DNA of 64,000 nucleotides from Basidiobolus meristosporus CBS 931.73 (taxonomy: Eukaryota; Basidiobolomycota; Basidiobolomycetes; Basidiobolales; Basidiobolaceae): positions 17,340 through 81,339 of the forward strand of contig MCFE01000400.1 in assembly GCA_002104905.1 (NCBI GenBank), given 5' to 3'. Position 1 is the first letter of the stretch. Every line of letters begins with the position of its first letter. Shown piece by piece: positions 40,473 to 51,832 of this stretch. Below the pieces are notes generated by a model. That model ran no database searches. It was given only the letters and a program-made list of their open reading frames with translations, and was not told the origin of the DNA. The translations under genes were made by a program, and so were the position numbers.

Positions 40473-41096
40473 ATGACTAGAATCGAGACAAATAGGCTTC
40501 GTTTAGTCCCGATTATCGAAGAAGATATTCCGGCTGTAGCGGAGTTCTTTCTGCAGCTGAACTTGGACAAAAAGTTCACCAAAATGGCCTGGGGCCAGGA
40601 AGAGCCGATTCACGCCACTCTGGAAGAGGTGACCAACCGGGCCGTGCAATGGAAGGAGGCCTTCGAGAAGTTTGGCATGGGGTGGTATTTTGTCCGTCTA
40701 CGCGAAACGCAGGAGCCCATAGGGTACGTCTTCATACGTCCTGTTTTGGAAAGTCAACTTCAATACACGCGGGATTCCCATCCAGAAGTGGATCCTGCCA
40801 CATTTCAGGCTCGTCCGGGGGAGATTGAACTTGGCTATGGGTTTGCCACTGTCGCTTGGGGAAAAGGCTACGCCACAGAGGCGGTCCGGCGGATACTTGA
40901 CCACGGCTTCCAAAACCTCAATGTTCCTTTTATCTCTGGAGCTGCCCTTACCGACAATGTTGGAAGCCAAAAGGTGATGGAAAAAGCTGGTATGACCGAA
41001 ATCAAGTCCGGAGGCCCTTCCTACTACGGCGTCGAGGATAAATATTATGAAATGACCCGCAAACAATGGGAGCAAAAAGAGGCACATTCCCTGTAG
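40473..41096 (+). CDS. GNAT-family acetyltransferase (RimJ/RimL type)
   Basis: 207 residues, single exon. The opening IETNRLRLVPIIEEDIPAVA is the typical RimJ/RimL start. The acetyl-CoA-binding motif A is visible as ELGYGFATVAWGKGYATEAV, with the WGKGYAT pyrophosphate loop. It is followed by ALTDNVGSQKVMEKAGM, the motif-B region around the conserved Asn. It probably acetylates the N-terminus of a protein or a small amine in the cytosol; the substrate cannot be read from sequence. AATAAAGCC at 41169 is a likely polyadenylation signal. Confidence 0.88.
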   Translation: MTRIETNRLRLVPIIEEDIPAVAEFFLQLNLDKKFTKMAWGQEEPIHATLEEVTNRAVQWKEAFEKFGMGWYFVRLRETQEPIGYVFIRPVLESQLQYTRDSHPEVDPATFQARPGEIELGYGFATVAWGKGYATEAVRRILDHGFQNLNVPFISGAALTDNVGSQKVMEKAGMTEIKSGGPSYYGVEDKYYEMTRKQWEQKEAHSL

Positions 41097-42323
41097 TATG
41101 CTTCAAGCGTTGTATTAGCATTCATTATTTGTTCGTCTTTGGCATTTTTGCATTGGCCACGACCGCTCAATAAAGCCTGGCCAACTGACTACACTTGTGC
41201 ACCTTTATATTCAACTCAACGATCTCTTTCATTGTCCGAATGAGTGATTGTATTTTGAGTTAATTCTGTGCATTGGCCATCCTCCAGAGTGTGGCCAGGG
41301 TCGCAGTGCAAATCCCTGACCATCTTGAGATGGTTCCCACCTGGCGTGCCATGTCTCAGTCACCCTCAGATCTCACGTACTTTTACGCTTTGTTGTCCAG
41401 TAATGCTGATCCATAATAGCAGGTAAGGTGCCAGGCAGGAAGAAAAGGTAGTCATTCCATTTTCTTGCGCAAACAGGGAACAACCAGTATTATTACTTGG
41501 CACACGAGGTAGTGCAGCAGTACGCTCTCTGCACACACATGACGGGCAGATGTGTAACGTATCCGCCGGTGTGGCGTAGCGACTTCTTACCTGGGTTTCC
41601 ATCGAATATTCCTAGGCCCACTGAAGATGAAAAACCAATCAAACATTGAATTCTCTTCTCTTGGTCACTCTAGGCTTATTTAGCCAATGCTCACCTTATA
41701 GGTGAGTAACACATTCCAAATCCGACCTGATGCCACCTACATCCCTGGACATCATAACCATACCATCAGGCAACCACCTATTGGGGAACAGAAACTGAAC
41801 GATTCCCAACCCTTATTCTCACTTATCCACCAGATTCCAACACCACGTTTCGCCAAACCGATTCGGAAGCTATGTCTATCCGAAGTCCCCACCTCCACTC
41901 GACAGAAAATGAATTGAAAAGCAAAGGACCTCACAAGAGATGCAGACGACCCTAGTAAGTTAGACATAGGACAGGTTCTCCCTTCTCACCATTCACCAGC
42001 AATCATTTCTCACTACTTACCGGGTGCGGACCTCCAGCGTCTCTCTAAAAAACGTTAGCAATGGTGAAACTGGCTCAGAAGAGAAGGGAGGGTTTGTCAA
42101 CTATTATTGTACCATAGGCATCATCACGTCGCAGGCATTATCCTGATCCGTTTATAAGGGTCTGATCTCAGCCGCGCACTAGAATCACAAGTCATCTAGG
42201 GCAGCACCCCTCGAGAGGCCTTTTAGGTACAATGGAATAGGTGAAACCAACCAGGAACCCCCGTGTATGGCGGTGGGGGTTCGCTTGGATTTATTACGTG
42301 GCGGAATGGGTGTTGTTGATGCA
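41097..42323. other. Intergenic, no gene recognised
   Basis: About 1.2 kb between the acetyltransferase and the convergent sugar transporter. Short frames on both strands lack features. No repeats of note. Confidence 0.45.
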
Positions 42324-43796
42324 TCACTTGGAGGAGTTGAACATCCGATCAATCTCCTCCAGAGTGCGCCCTTTCGTTTCCGGCAGGAAGCAAGAGCCTA
42401 TCAGCAGCAGCGCGCAACAACTACCGAAGAAGTAGTATCCTCCGTAGATGGTGTTGTTCATGAAGATCGGCATCACAAACGTCATGAAAATGCTGATGGC
42501 CCAGTTAAGCCCGTACGCCAGCGCAAGTCCCTTCGCCCGCGTACGCATGTTCAGCACCTCGGCTGGATACACATATGCCACAGGTCCCCAGCTGTAGGCA
42601 TAGGCGGCTTGGAAGATGAACACAAGGGCAATGACGGCGTTACGAGCATGAGTATTATCAATGCCTGTAACCACGCCTTCGTTGATAACGGTGTACGACT
42701 GGAAGATTGCCCCGCAGATGAACATGGAAGCACCCATGATGAAGGCGCCGGAAACAAATGTGGGTCGACGTCCCACTTTGTCGATGAATAGCAAAGCAAA
42801 CATGTTGAAGGCAAAAGAAACAATGTTGCTTCCGCCGCTGGTTGCAAGAGCAACTGAGGTATTGGAGAGACCGGCTTGTTGGAAGATTTGCGGAGCAAAG
42901 TAGGAAATGGCGGAGGTTCCGGAGAAAGCAGCACCGTTACCGGTGAAGAGGGCTAATAGTGTGCGCTTGAGGTTGCTTCCTCGGAAGAGTTCGATGTATG
43001 TGCGGTTCCCGAATGCGCGCTCGCTTTCAATTTCCTCACGGATAACACGGTACTCGGCCATGACATTAGGGCTGTCGATAGGAGCCGAATGTAATTTCGC
43101 CAAAACCAGCAAGGCTTCTTCGCTACGGCCCTTGTCCATCAACCAACGGGGAGAGAAGGGAAGGAAAATGGTGAAGGACAGGGAAAAGCAGAGCAGCATC
43201 TCCAACAGGAACGGAGCGCGCCACGACCAAGTAGTCGAGAGGTAACTGGTGCCGAAATTTACGAAGTAGCCCACAATGGTTCCAATAGAGCACATGGCAC
43301 TGAAGAAACTGATCAGACGGCCACGAATATCGGGCGGTGCGATCTCAGAATGATAGAGCGGAATGGCATTGGTCAGGAAACCTTCACCAAAGCCGACAAA
43401 GAGACGGCCGGTGATCAATAGGCCAAAGTTGTAGCCTATGGTTTGGAATAACGCTCCAATACCGAAGACAAAAGCACCCAACAAGATGGTGTATTTACGG
43501 CCAATCCAATCACAAATGTTGCCCGACATAAGGCCACCAATAGTAGCAGTCAAAAGCATCAGTGCGGTCAAGAGTCCTTCACGATAAGCTGCGTTCTCGT
43601 TCAAGAACCGACTGGAGAAAGAATCCAGCGCCATGATGCCAGAGATGGCGCCCGTATCGAAGCCAACCACAAAACCGCCAGCGGCGGCTACTGTAGCAGC
43701 CATATAGAGGGAGACACGGGATTCTCTGGTGCCGGGTACTTTCTCCTGTACAATGGTATCTTTGTCGTCGAGACCGGACTCAAACTTGGAAGCCAT
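42324..43796 (-). CDS. MFS sugar transporter
   Basis: 490 residues from the ATG at 43796, single exon. The frame is open further upstream, but TATATATATATGC at about 43855-43867 sits only about 60 bp before this ATG and fits a promoter. Twelve membrane spans are expected, and sugar-porter signatures are intact. The loop 2-3 motif appears as ICDWIGRKYTILLG, GR.FVGFGEG is in helix 4, FSPRWLMDKGR follows helix 6, KVGRRPTF lies in loop 8-9, and the C-terminal PETKGRTLEEIDRMF is present. It acts at the plasma membrane as a hexose or related-sugar symporter; specificity is unknown. Confidence 0.93.
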   Translation of the reverse strand: MASKFESGLDDKDTIVQEKVPGTRESRVSLYMAATVAAAGGFVVGFDTGAISGIMALDSFSSRFLNENAAYREGLLTALMLLTATIGGLMSGNICDWIGRKYTILLGAFVFGIGALFQTIGYNFGLLITGRLFVGFGEGFLTNAIPLYHSEIAPPDIRGRLISFFSAMCSIGTIVGYFVNFGTSYLSTTWSWRAPFLLEMLLCFSLSFTIFLPFSPRWLMDKGRSEEALLVLAKLHSAPIDSPNVMAEYRVIREEIESERAFGNRTYIELFRGSNLKRTLLALFTGNGAAFSGTSAISYFAPQIFQQAGLSNTSVALATSGGSNIVSFAFNMFALLFIDKVGRRPTFVSGAFIMGASMFICGAIFQSYTVINEGVVTGIDNTHARNAVIALVFIFQAAYAYSWGPVAYVYPAEVLNMRTRAKGLALAYGLNWAISIFMTFVMPIFMNNTIYGGYYFFGSCCALLLIGSCFLPETKGRTLEEIDRMFNSSK

Positions 43797-45208
43797 GAAT
43801 GCAGTTGTGAAATCGAGAAAATTGAATGAGGGACTGTGTAGTTGCTGGTTCTCTTTATATATATATATGCAATTTCCAATCGTAGCATATCGGATAGCAT
43901 GGAATCTGGAGCGTTTGCCCCATTTCACATTGATTCTTCCACGTATTAGGTTGCGACGATCAACGATTTCTTCGTAAAATCCCGGAATCCAGCACCTAAC
44001 CGAAGTGTTATCTTGGGATTGATAAGGTATTGGTAGATGATCAAGAGGTTTGGTAATTTCTCACATGCTTCATAATTGCCTTTTCCGTCTTATCAATTTC
44101 CTATTTATATCGACCATCCAAGCTATACAACATAATACTGAGTCAAGGGTCCATATAGAGTGACAGCTCTGGCGGACCTTCGCTTTATACTAAAGATACT
44201 GTGATGGTGTGCGACTCTGGTCGTTGGAAGTATTGGGTTAAGCCAACTGCAAAAAAGCAGGAATAGAGAGCAAAACGTGTCAGTAAATTGGCGGAAGTAT
44301 CCACCGAAAAAAGGTTGTTTTGGGTGTTTGGAGGCTAATAGGATTCTATTCATAGAGTCGAGTCTTTTTAGATTTTCTTGAGTGTCTTTGCCCGTATACG
44401 GTCTATGGGTATACACCGCCACAACCATGTCTATACTACGCTGTATCCAGTTCTAAGGCTAAGAACGCAAGTAGAATAGGGATGTGCAACGATCCCGCAC
44501 ACTTGAGATCTTCATAGTATTGGTCCTTGTCTATTTCTATGGTGATGGAGTCCGAGCTGAGGACAGAAGCCAATCTTCTACTTTTGTGGTTGAACGCTTA
44601 CCCGTACAAGAGTTTTTGGATAACAATAGTCAGCACAGCATCTATAAGCCTAAAAGAGTCAGGAGCAGCATCTGTAAGCCTAAATTACCTCTTTTCATGA
44701 GTTGGATCATTCTTTGGAATCTTCACGTTCAGAATGGTTTTGTGATTTAATTATGTTTGTCAATTCTCTGTCTTCATATGGTGTTACTAATCACCAATTT
44801 ATACACAAAATGATAAACATCTTGCCTAAAATGTAATACATGCTTGACTGTGGAGTAATGACTAGATTATAGTCTTTGCACGTGATTCCAGCGAAGCGAT
44901 AAACAGGCCGATCTATATCGCATTATTCGGCCCTGTAACCACATCTACATCATAGACCCGGTGGTCAAGTCATGCAGGGTGGATTAAATCTCATCAGCCA
45001 CATAAACTCGGAATTCTTGTTTCGAATCTACCTGTGTACATATCAAATACTTGTTTGGAAGTCAAGAGGAATACGGCCGTGTACTTGGATAGCACAAAGA
45101 CAAGCCTATACCTTTAAGGTGATTAAATTACACGAGAATTACTAGACAACAATGGGTGCTGAGAGACGAATATCCAAATGAAAATTATAAAACGTACCGT
45201 TCTTGAGC
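43797..45208. other. Intergenic, no gene recognised
   Basis: About 1.4 kb. A frame at 44484-44750 would encode a signal-peptide-like start (TLEIFIVLVLVYFYG) but has no in-frame ATG in the sequence. It is not called unless an upstream exon exists. Confidence 0.4.
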
Positions 45209-45674
45209 ATGATGTTTATCAGTCTAGCTTTAACTCCGTCAGCATTCTATTTCCACTACCAAATGCCTCCTCTCTTTATAATTGTCGGTATACTGGCTCT
45301 TATGGGGTTTGTCGGAATAGTAGTAGGTATGCATCTTCATAATTTGATCTCATATCATTGACTACAAGTCGTACTGAAACTTCACCTAAGGACTTGACAA
45401 AGAAAGTAAGAACCATGCCGCTATTCCTATCGCTACCCCTGCCCCGAGGTCCCAGCGAAATATTGTATTTACTCACAGGATATGCCGAAACAACCAGCAG
45501 GCGGGTATACCTTTGGTTGTTATGACCCGCCATAGAAATGAGGAAGCCATAGGAGGCAACAACGAGATAGTCATGCCTCCTCCTCCATACGCTGAAGCTA
45601 TTAGCATTCCTCCTACTGCATATTGTGCATCCAATGCTGAGGCTCCACCTAGCTATCTCCATCTGATGGAGTAG
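45209..45674 (+). CDS. Single-span membrane protein with PPxY motifs (two exons)
   Basis: Exon 45209-45326, intron 45327-45390 (64 bp, GTATGC..CTAAG), exon 45391-45674. The spliced frame is open for 133 residues. Hydrophobic residues 1-40 include one strong span (PLFIIVGILALMGFVGIVVG). The tail is basic, then Pro-rich: MPPPPYAEAISIPPTAYC and APPSYLHLME at the very end. PPPPY is a full PPxY motif and APPSY another, the ligands of WW domains in Rsp5/Nedd4 ubiquitin ligases. A role as a membrane adaptor for ubiquitin ligation, or as a sorted cargo, is inferred. A broken paralogue lies 1 kb downstream on the same strand. An alternative start at 45263 would give 115 residues. Confidence 0.65.
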
Positions 45675-46693
45675 GCCTTGATTCACATTCATTAGTCTAT
45701 ATTTATGCATGCTTCCTAGATGCCGTCCCTAATATGTATATCTCCATCAATTAATGTAACCAGACTGGATAAACTCAATAACATTCTTATATAAGCGGAG
45801 TTGGATGTTGTGCAATAGAAGTATACGTTGAATGATTCGATATCTATCATCAGAAACTGAGGCAAAGAGGAGGTAGACGGAAATATAGAGAAAGACAAGG
45901 CTTTGGTGGATATGTTGCGTATATTCCATACTAGGATTCATTGTGGTATGTTGCAAACCAGTCTTGAATGCATGGCTTTTGTAGTGCTAGTATCTACTGC
46001 TGTCACAATATGTATAGCCATTAAGCATGATAGATGTCCAGCCCTAATTTATTCCAGTGTGGCGCCGGCGTGGAAGTTCCTGTGAAACCGGCATGTCACA
46101 CGGAGAGCAGAATGACTATCGCATAGTTGTTCTCTACACACAAGAATGAAACTTAATAACTGCTTAAGGCCTGCAAGGTACGCAAACATTGAGTGAACAT
46201 TCGAAGTGTTGCACACGTTAGTCACCTGAACTTAAATTTCAGCATTGAAGACAGAAAAGTCCCCAATAATAATATAGGAAAGACTGGGAAGAATTTCTAC
46301 CTGTGTTCTTTAGCAGAATGACATCTCTTCCGTAGTAAACAATGGAAAGGAGCGAACGACAAATATAAAATGACCCTCCCCTCTGGAAGGTATTTTCAGT
46401 TAACGTAAGTACCTAGTAGCCTAGCGCATGGTCAGACCCAAACTCAACGAAGTGTTTAGGTTTTCTACTTTTGATGCCCAATTGCACACCCACATCATTT
46501 CTGGCTTCGCTAGTAACTTGCTTCCTTATCGCTGTTATAACCATTATTCAGGTGGATAGTAAGTATTTTCATTGAAATACTTGCATTGTTTTCTTTGATT
46601 GATAATGTAACCTTATTATACAAGAAAGGTAAAGGGCTCCTACCTCAATCTGTATTAGAGGTCGCCTCTTCATTGACTCATCCAAATATTTAG
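45675..46693. other. Intergenic, no gene recognised
   Basis: About 1 kb between the PPxY gene and its paralogue. An upstream exon of the paralogue may be hidden near 46560-46625 (followed by a GTAAAG donor), but this is not certain. Confidence 0.35.
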
Positions 46694-47424
46694 GGTTTTC
46701 GTTGAGTATACAAATACCCCCTTCATCATTGGTATAGTTATTCTGGTGCTCCTGGTCATGATTTTCATTTGCTCTTTCTTGTGTGGGGCACATAGTAGGC
46801 GCCTTGGGCTTATCTATAACACCAACTGTGACTAAAACCATATATTTATACAGAACAGCACAGTGACACTGATTTACCTACCTCAGCACCAAGAAGGGAG
46901 AGAACACTCAACTTAATTCCACATGATTCCGGCAGTAATAGCAATGCGGCATCCATCGACTACAAGAGCCAACAATGTTCCGTCATATGCTCAAGCTAAT
47001 GTTATTCTACCTCTCGCACCAAGAAGTGAGAGACTAGTCAATACGATTCCACATGATGCCAGTAGTAATAGCAATGCGGCATCTTCGACTACAAGAGCCA
47101 ACAATTTCCCGTCATATGCTCAAGCTAATGTCACTCTACCTCTCACACCTAGAAGCGAGAGGTCAGTCGATACGATTTCACATGGTGCCAGCAGTAATAG
47201 CAGTGCAGCATCCTCAACTACAAGAACCAACAATGTTCCGTCATACGCTCAAGCTGATATCATTTTGCCTGTCGCATCAAGAAGTGAGATAACAACCAAT
47301 GCGCTTCCATATGATGCGCTCAGTAACAGTAATGTGACTTCTTCGACCAGCAAGTGATAACAATCTTCCTTCATACGATCAAGCTATAACTATTCCACCT
47401 CCTGCCTATTGTCCATTGGACTAA
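46694..47424 (+). pseudogene. Repeat-expanded paralogue of the PPxY membrane protein, frameshifted
   Basis: After a TTTAG acceptor at 46693 the frame encodes a span (TPFIIGIVILVLLVMIFICS), then GAHSRRLGLIYNTN. An intron follows at 46828-46886 (GTGACT..CTCAG). The next exon enters, in frame, a 129-bp tandem repeat (about 46887-47375, more than three units). Each unit encodes PRSER..TIPHDASSNSNAAS, then TTRANN(V/F)PSYAQANV. The end, LPSYDQAITIPPPAYCPLD, aligns with PPYAEAISIPPTAYC of the gene at 45209. One extra base near 46957 and one near 47344 break the frame, so it reads as a pseudogene unless those are sequencing errors. No N-terminal ATG is assigned. Confidence 0.55.
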
Positions 47425-48748
47425 TAGTTAGGCTGTCAAGCGCAATTCCCCTCTACTCCTATGTATACTATATTAATTACGTAATATAATATGTTAACAA
47501 TTATCTTGCTCGAAAACGGTGCTCAGAGCTCCTTTCTGTTCCTCGGAAATGTCCAGAAAATTTCCTTGCAACAGACCAAGCAATATTGTTAAAATTATCT
47601 ATCCAGTACCTAATACTCAGATATTATAATACACTCAATATCTCGAATATTATTCGAGAACTGTTTAACAAGTCTGGAGAATTAAAAATCCCAGCTGAGC
47701 TTCCAAAACCAACATCTCTGATTTTGAGAAGATTTTTGCAATCAAAAAGATCTAGTTGGTATGGCACACTGTGAATTTGGGAGCCAGGTGAAGATCTAGA
47801 ATTACAAGAAAAGTAATTTGAACTTTTTGTGTATTGGGTTAACACAGTATTTTTACATTGACTTAATAATTATAAGAGTGTTGTTAAGAGACACCGTGGT
47901 AGATATGTGCAAGGTATATGGTTATTAGAATAGATATTGGACTTCGAACAACTCTCCGAATGAACCGACTTGTTGATATTAAACATCCAGATAATCGTCA
48001 TTTTTAAAAGCATAAACTAGAAAATATTGGCGCTAAATCAGATGCAATAATGATTAGGATGCAATTGGGCATTGACAGAAGTTGCTATTAGAAACTCATA
48101 GTTGCAATTAATAGAGTATCATAGGATCTGAAGAAAGATACTGGCTTAGCTTCTTTACGAGAAACAAAGGTTCAGAGCTTCTACCCCCCTGTGCCTGTGT
48201 TACTAATATTCGAAAGCTATTGTAAGCACAGTTTCGAAGTCTTTCAATAGCTGTATCCTTGTATCGGAATTGAGGTTGTTGAAGATATACAAATAGATAC
48301 TTTACTTTAACGTAGCAAACCGAGTCTCTATACACTTGGCGCACGCTCCCACTCTTGTTTGAAGTATCCTAATGTAGCTGTAACAGGTGCGTCTAGTGGG
48401 CTTCGGTTTGTCCAATCAGAAATTCTTATCGGTTCTGATAAAGTAACAAACACCGAATGCAGGCTGGAGTAGGTTAAATACAAGAAGCCTCTGAAAATGC
48501 CTTGCAAAAGGTTTTTCCAGCGCCAAGCGCTTAACGTAGTCTACTTGCCATCATAGTGTGAATGAACAGATCTGCTTGGCTTCATTTCTTTGATACTCGC
48601 TACTTATCTAGGTGAAAACAAGGGATTCTCAGACACCTGAATTCAAAGGCGCCCCTTGCACAGGAAAGTATAGGAGTAAGAATGAATTTAATTATCACAT
48701 CGCATTGAGTATACATTATGGGTAAAATGAGCGGATGAGAAATTAAGA
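47425..48748. other. Intergenic, no gene recognised
   Basis: About 1.3 kb, AT-rich. Scattered short codon-like stretches (47586-47774, about 47930-48100) lack an ATG or are broken by stops. They may be remnants of an unidentified gene. Confidence 0.4.
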
Positions 48749-49931
48749 TTATTCGAAAACAATTACAGCTCGGAATCTAGGCTTGCCGCTCAACATGTCT
48801 TCGTATGCCTGCTTAGCTTGATCTAATGTATAAGTCTGTATCAATGGCTTGGTGTTTGTTAAAGCGGAGAAGTTCAAAGCATCCTCAGAATCCTGCAAAA
48901 TCATCATCAGTAATGCGATCGAATGTTCAGCAAAGCACACATACGTACCGCTTGAGTGCCACTTGGCCACCCACGAATTTTCGCTCTCTTGAGAATCAAG
49001 CTTAGTGAGTCGATCTTCATTGGCTCCGGCAACATGGAGACTACCAGCATGGTGCCGTCGAAAGCTAAACCTTCAACTAATTTTGACACATCACCTCCAG
49101 GGGCAGTTACAATAATCAGCTTGGCTCCACCTAATTTCTTTAACTGCTCCACAGCATCTTGTTTGGATTGATCAATGTATACATGTGCTCCCAACTCTTG
49201 GGCGAGATCTTGCTTGCTTGCTGAGCTGGAAAGGGCTACTGTACGGTAACCGAATTTGTTGGCGTATTGAATAGCAAGGTGACCCAGACCGCCAATACCA
49301 ACAACAGCACAAACGTCCCCGGGATGGATGTTGTCCATGTGTCTCATGGAGTTGTAAACAGTAATACCGGCACACAGCAATGGTGCAGCCTCAGCTGAGC
49401 TGAGTTCGTCAGGAATTCTACATAAGGCACTTTGTCTGGCCACCATGTATTGCGCATACCCTCCGTCTTGTCGAACTCCGGTTACCCAGAACTTCTCACA
49501 GTCGATGAATGAGCCACGGCGACAAGCTTCACAGGTGCTACAGTAACCAGCATTCCAACCAACACCAATTCGCATGCCTTCTTTATAGAGAGTAGAAACC
49601 TGGAATAAAAGTCAGCATCTCTCGCGTAAGATTTAACTGGTTAACATTTCGTACATTCTCACCCAGCTTGTGAATCCTTCCGACAACTTCATGACCAGGG
49701 ATCACTGGATAATTGATACCAGGCATTGCGTTATATTGAAGAACGCAATCACTGGGGAAATCTTAGTATCATTGATGAGTGTAAAACGCTCATTGATCCG
49801 TCTTACGAGTGGCAAATTCCGCACGCTTCCACTTTGATTAGAACTTCTCCGGGGCCAGGGGTAGGGATCGGTCTTTCGACAACCTCAAGGTCGCTTCCTG
49901 GCTTGCTAAAGATGGCGCACTTCATAGACAT
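48749..49931 (-). CDS. Zinc-dependent alcohol dehydrogenase (four exons)
   Basis: Exons 49931-49807, 49751-49655, 49599-48949 and 48892-48749 join in frame to 338 residues, the normal size for this medium-chain family. ACGICHSDC near residue 42 and GHE (VIPGHEVVG) carry the catalytic zinc ligands. CSTCEACRRGSFIDC provides the four structural-zinc cysteines. The Rossmann motif is VVGIGGLGHLAIQYA, followed by SSSASKQDLAQELGA. The GxS-type loop suggests NADP(H), as in cinnamyl-alcohol-dehydrogenase-like and AdhP-like enzymes. It interconverts alcohols and aldehydes in the cytosol. Minus-strand TATA (CTTTATAATC, near 49970-49980) is about 40 bp upstream. A decayed paralogue is at 39500-40311. Confidence 0.93.
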
Positions 49932-51832
49932 TGCTGTAAGTAATATGACATACTGAGAGTAATGTTGTGGGATTATAAAGTCGTTATCCGCAGCTATTTT
50001 GCCGAACCGAGTTGCAGGAAATTCATCGAGATAAGCTGCCCAATTTGGAACAACAGATGAATTTGTAAGTTCTTCGTCCTTGCAAAGAGCTCAGATTCCT
50101 CATTTGATCAATCGAAGTAATCCTGGAAGCCACCTGGGTGGAGCCACCGTAAGATGGAAAATCCTAGTGTAGTGAGTCCGTTCCCTGATTCTACCGCGAA
50201 TTTAGTCATCTAAACATGTCGTCATCTACCTTCAGACCCGATATCCGTTATCTTTAACGCAAAGGGATCAAAACGTATTCCGCATACAAAGTGTCATTGA
50301 TGCGGATTCTACTATAACAAACTAATATTTTACCCAAGTATTCATAAAATTTTATAATATACAGTCTCAGAAAGCTGCACTTGATTGGGGTTAGCATACT
50401 CGAAGATATCATTTGAATGTTTGAAGTGAGTGCCTTGTTGTATTCACTACATGTTTTGTCATACATTTCGGAATTATCGGCATTCAAGATGCTCGGACTG
50501 TGAATTCGTGAATACAAATAGGCCTACAGTGCTTATTCTAGTACTCGATGTGAAAGTGGAAGGGTATCTCAAAAGTGCTTGAACAAGAACATATTCATCA
50601 GGATCTTTCTGCTATAATCCACCAGTTTGTTACCTTGTGTCTTAGCATGCACTAGACTTAAAAAACCCAGAGATCGAGATTACACTACTCAACGCACGTG
50701 GTACTTGGAAATATCCCCTTATATGGTTAATCACCCAAGATAAACAGATTCTACAAGCTTTAAATGGAAAGTCGTACCTAATTTGGTCGTAGCCAGGGTC
50801 TAATCTTTTCGAACCAAATTTCTGGTGAAGAATGATTCATTGCTCATTGGCTGATTACAGAAACGCAGCCTTCTCAATCACTGATGTACGGTTATTGTAA
50901 CACCCGATTAAGTAGTAACCAGGCTCTCGCTAAAGTAGCATTATATTCAGTCAACTTACCATGTAACTAACAAACTGGCCGGTTTCCTTTGGATTCAAGT
51001 CAATGAATTCTTGAACAATCCCAGATTGGATGGATTAACATATTTCAAACCCATTTCCTCACAAACCTCATCTGTGATATATATTCTGGGCTAAAGCCTA
51101 TCTAGTGATACTGCGGAAACTCACTCCAACTTATTCGGTATTTATTCTTCAACCGGCGGAGCGGGAAATCAAGCATGGCCCGACCACTACTGAACCACTA
51201 CATTGGTCTGTCGCATGTAGTACACAAAAGAAATTCTAAAATTTCCACTTTGGATACGGATCCAATTCAAGTTGGATTTCTGATCGGAGAACAGCAAAAG
51301 GTGTGGCTTAAAGCTGCCTATGTAAACATAACAACATTTGTTTAAGAAGGATCCATTTTGGTGATCTCTTTGATGCAAGACATACTTTTGACGTGCTGTT
51401 GTCACATCATTCATATTCCTCTCCATCATAAATCCCCCACAAATGCACTTGTTAATCTCTCATTTTTTTCTATTTGTAACCTCCTACTCTAACTAACAAA
51501 CAATGTACGACTATTTCCCTATCACCATAAGTATAAGACAAACACTCAACGATAATGCTCATGTTGTGTTTCACTCATTTTCCACCACCTATAAAAGCTC
51601 GATGATGCCCCGAATTTGGCCTAGTGGTAGGGGAATTCGGGTAAATACGACCCCGCTGTGGCTTGCCATTTACAGCTACTGCGCTTCGACGATCAGTGTC
51701 ACAGCCTATGCTGCGGATTGAAATTGATTTTTAATGGAATATTCGGGATAACATGAAAGTTTTCTAAACTCTTGATATAAATAAAACCTTCAGAAAGCCT
51801 CGCTCGGTTCATTTTACCCTGCTTCCAACGAA
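49932..51832. other. Intergenic, no gene recognised
   Basis: About 1.9 kb between divergent genes, AT-rich with no convincing frame. TATAAATAAAA at about 51776-51786 is the likely TATA box of the short-chain dehydrogenase gene. Confidence 0.45.

Noticed and set aside
37577-43796. Secondary-metabolite gene cluster (oxidase, dehydrogenase, acetyltransferase, transporter)
   Set aside because: No backbone synthase is present, the dehydrogenase copy is dead, and the genes lie on both strands with long spacers.
44484-44750. Secreted protein gene with a signal peptide
   Set aside because: The frame begins at GTG with a stop upstream and no in-frame ATG; without an upstream exon it cannot be called.
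45300-45710. Minus-strand 136-codon frame
   Set aside because: It is the shadow of the spliced plus-strand PPxY gene and lacks any domain.
51600-51665. tRNA-like A box (TTTGGCCTAGTGGTAGG)
   Set aside because: No anticodon arm and no B box of the GGTTCRANTCC type at the right distance; no cloverleaf forms.
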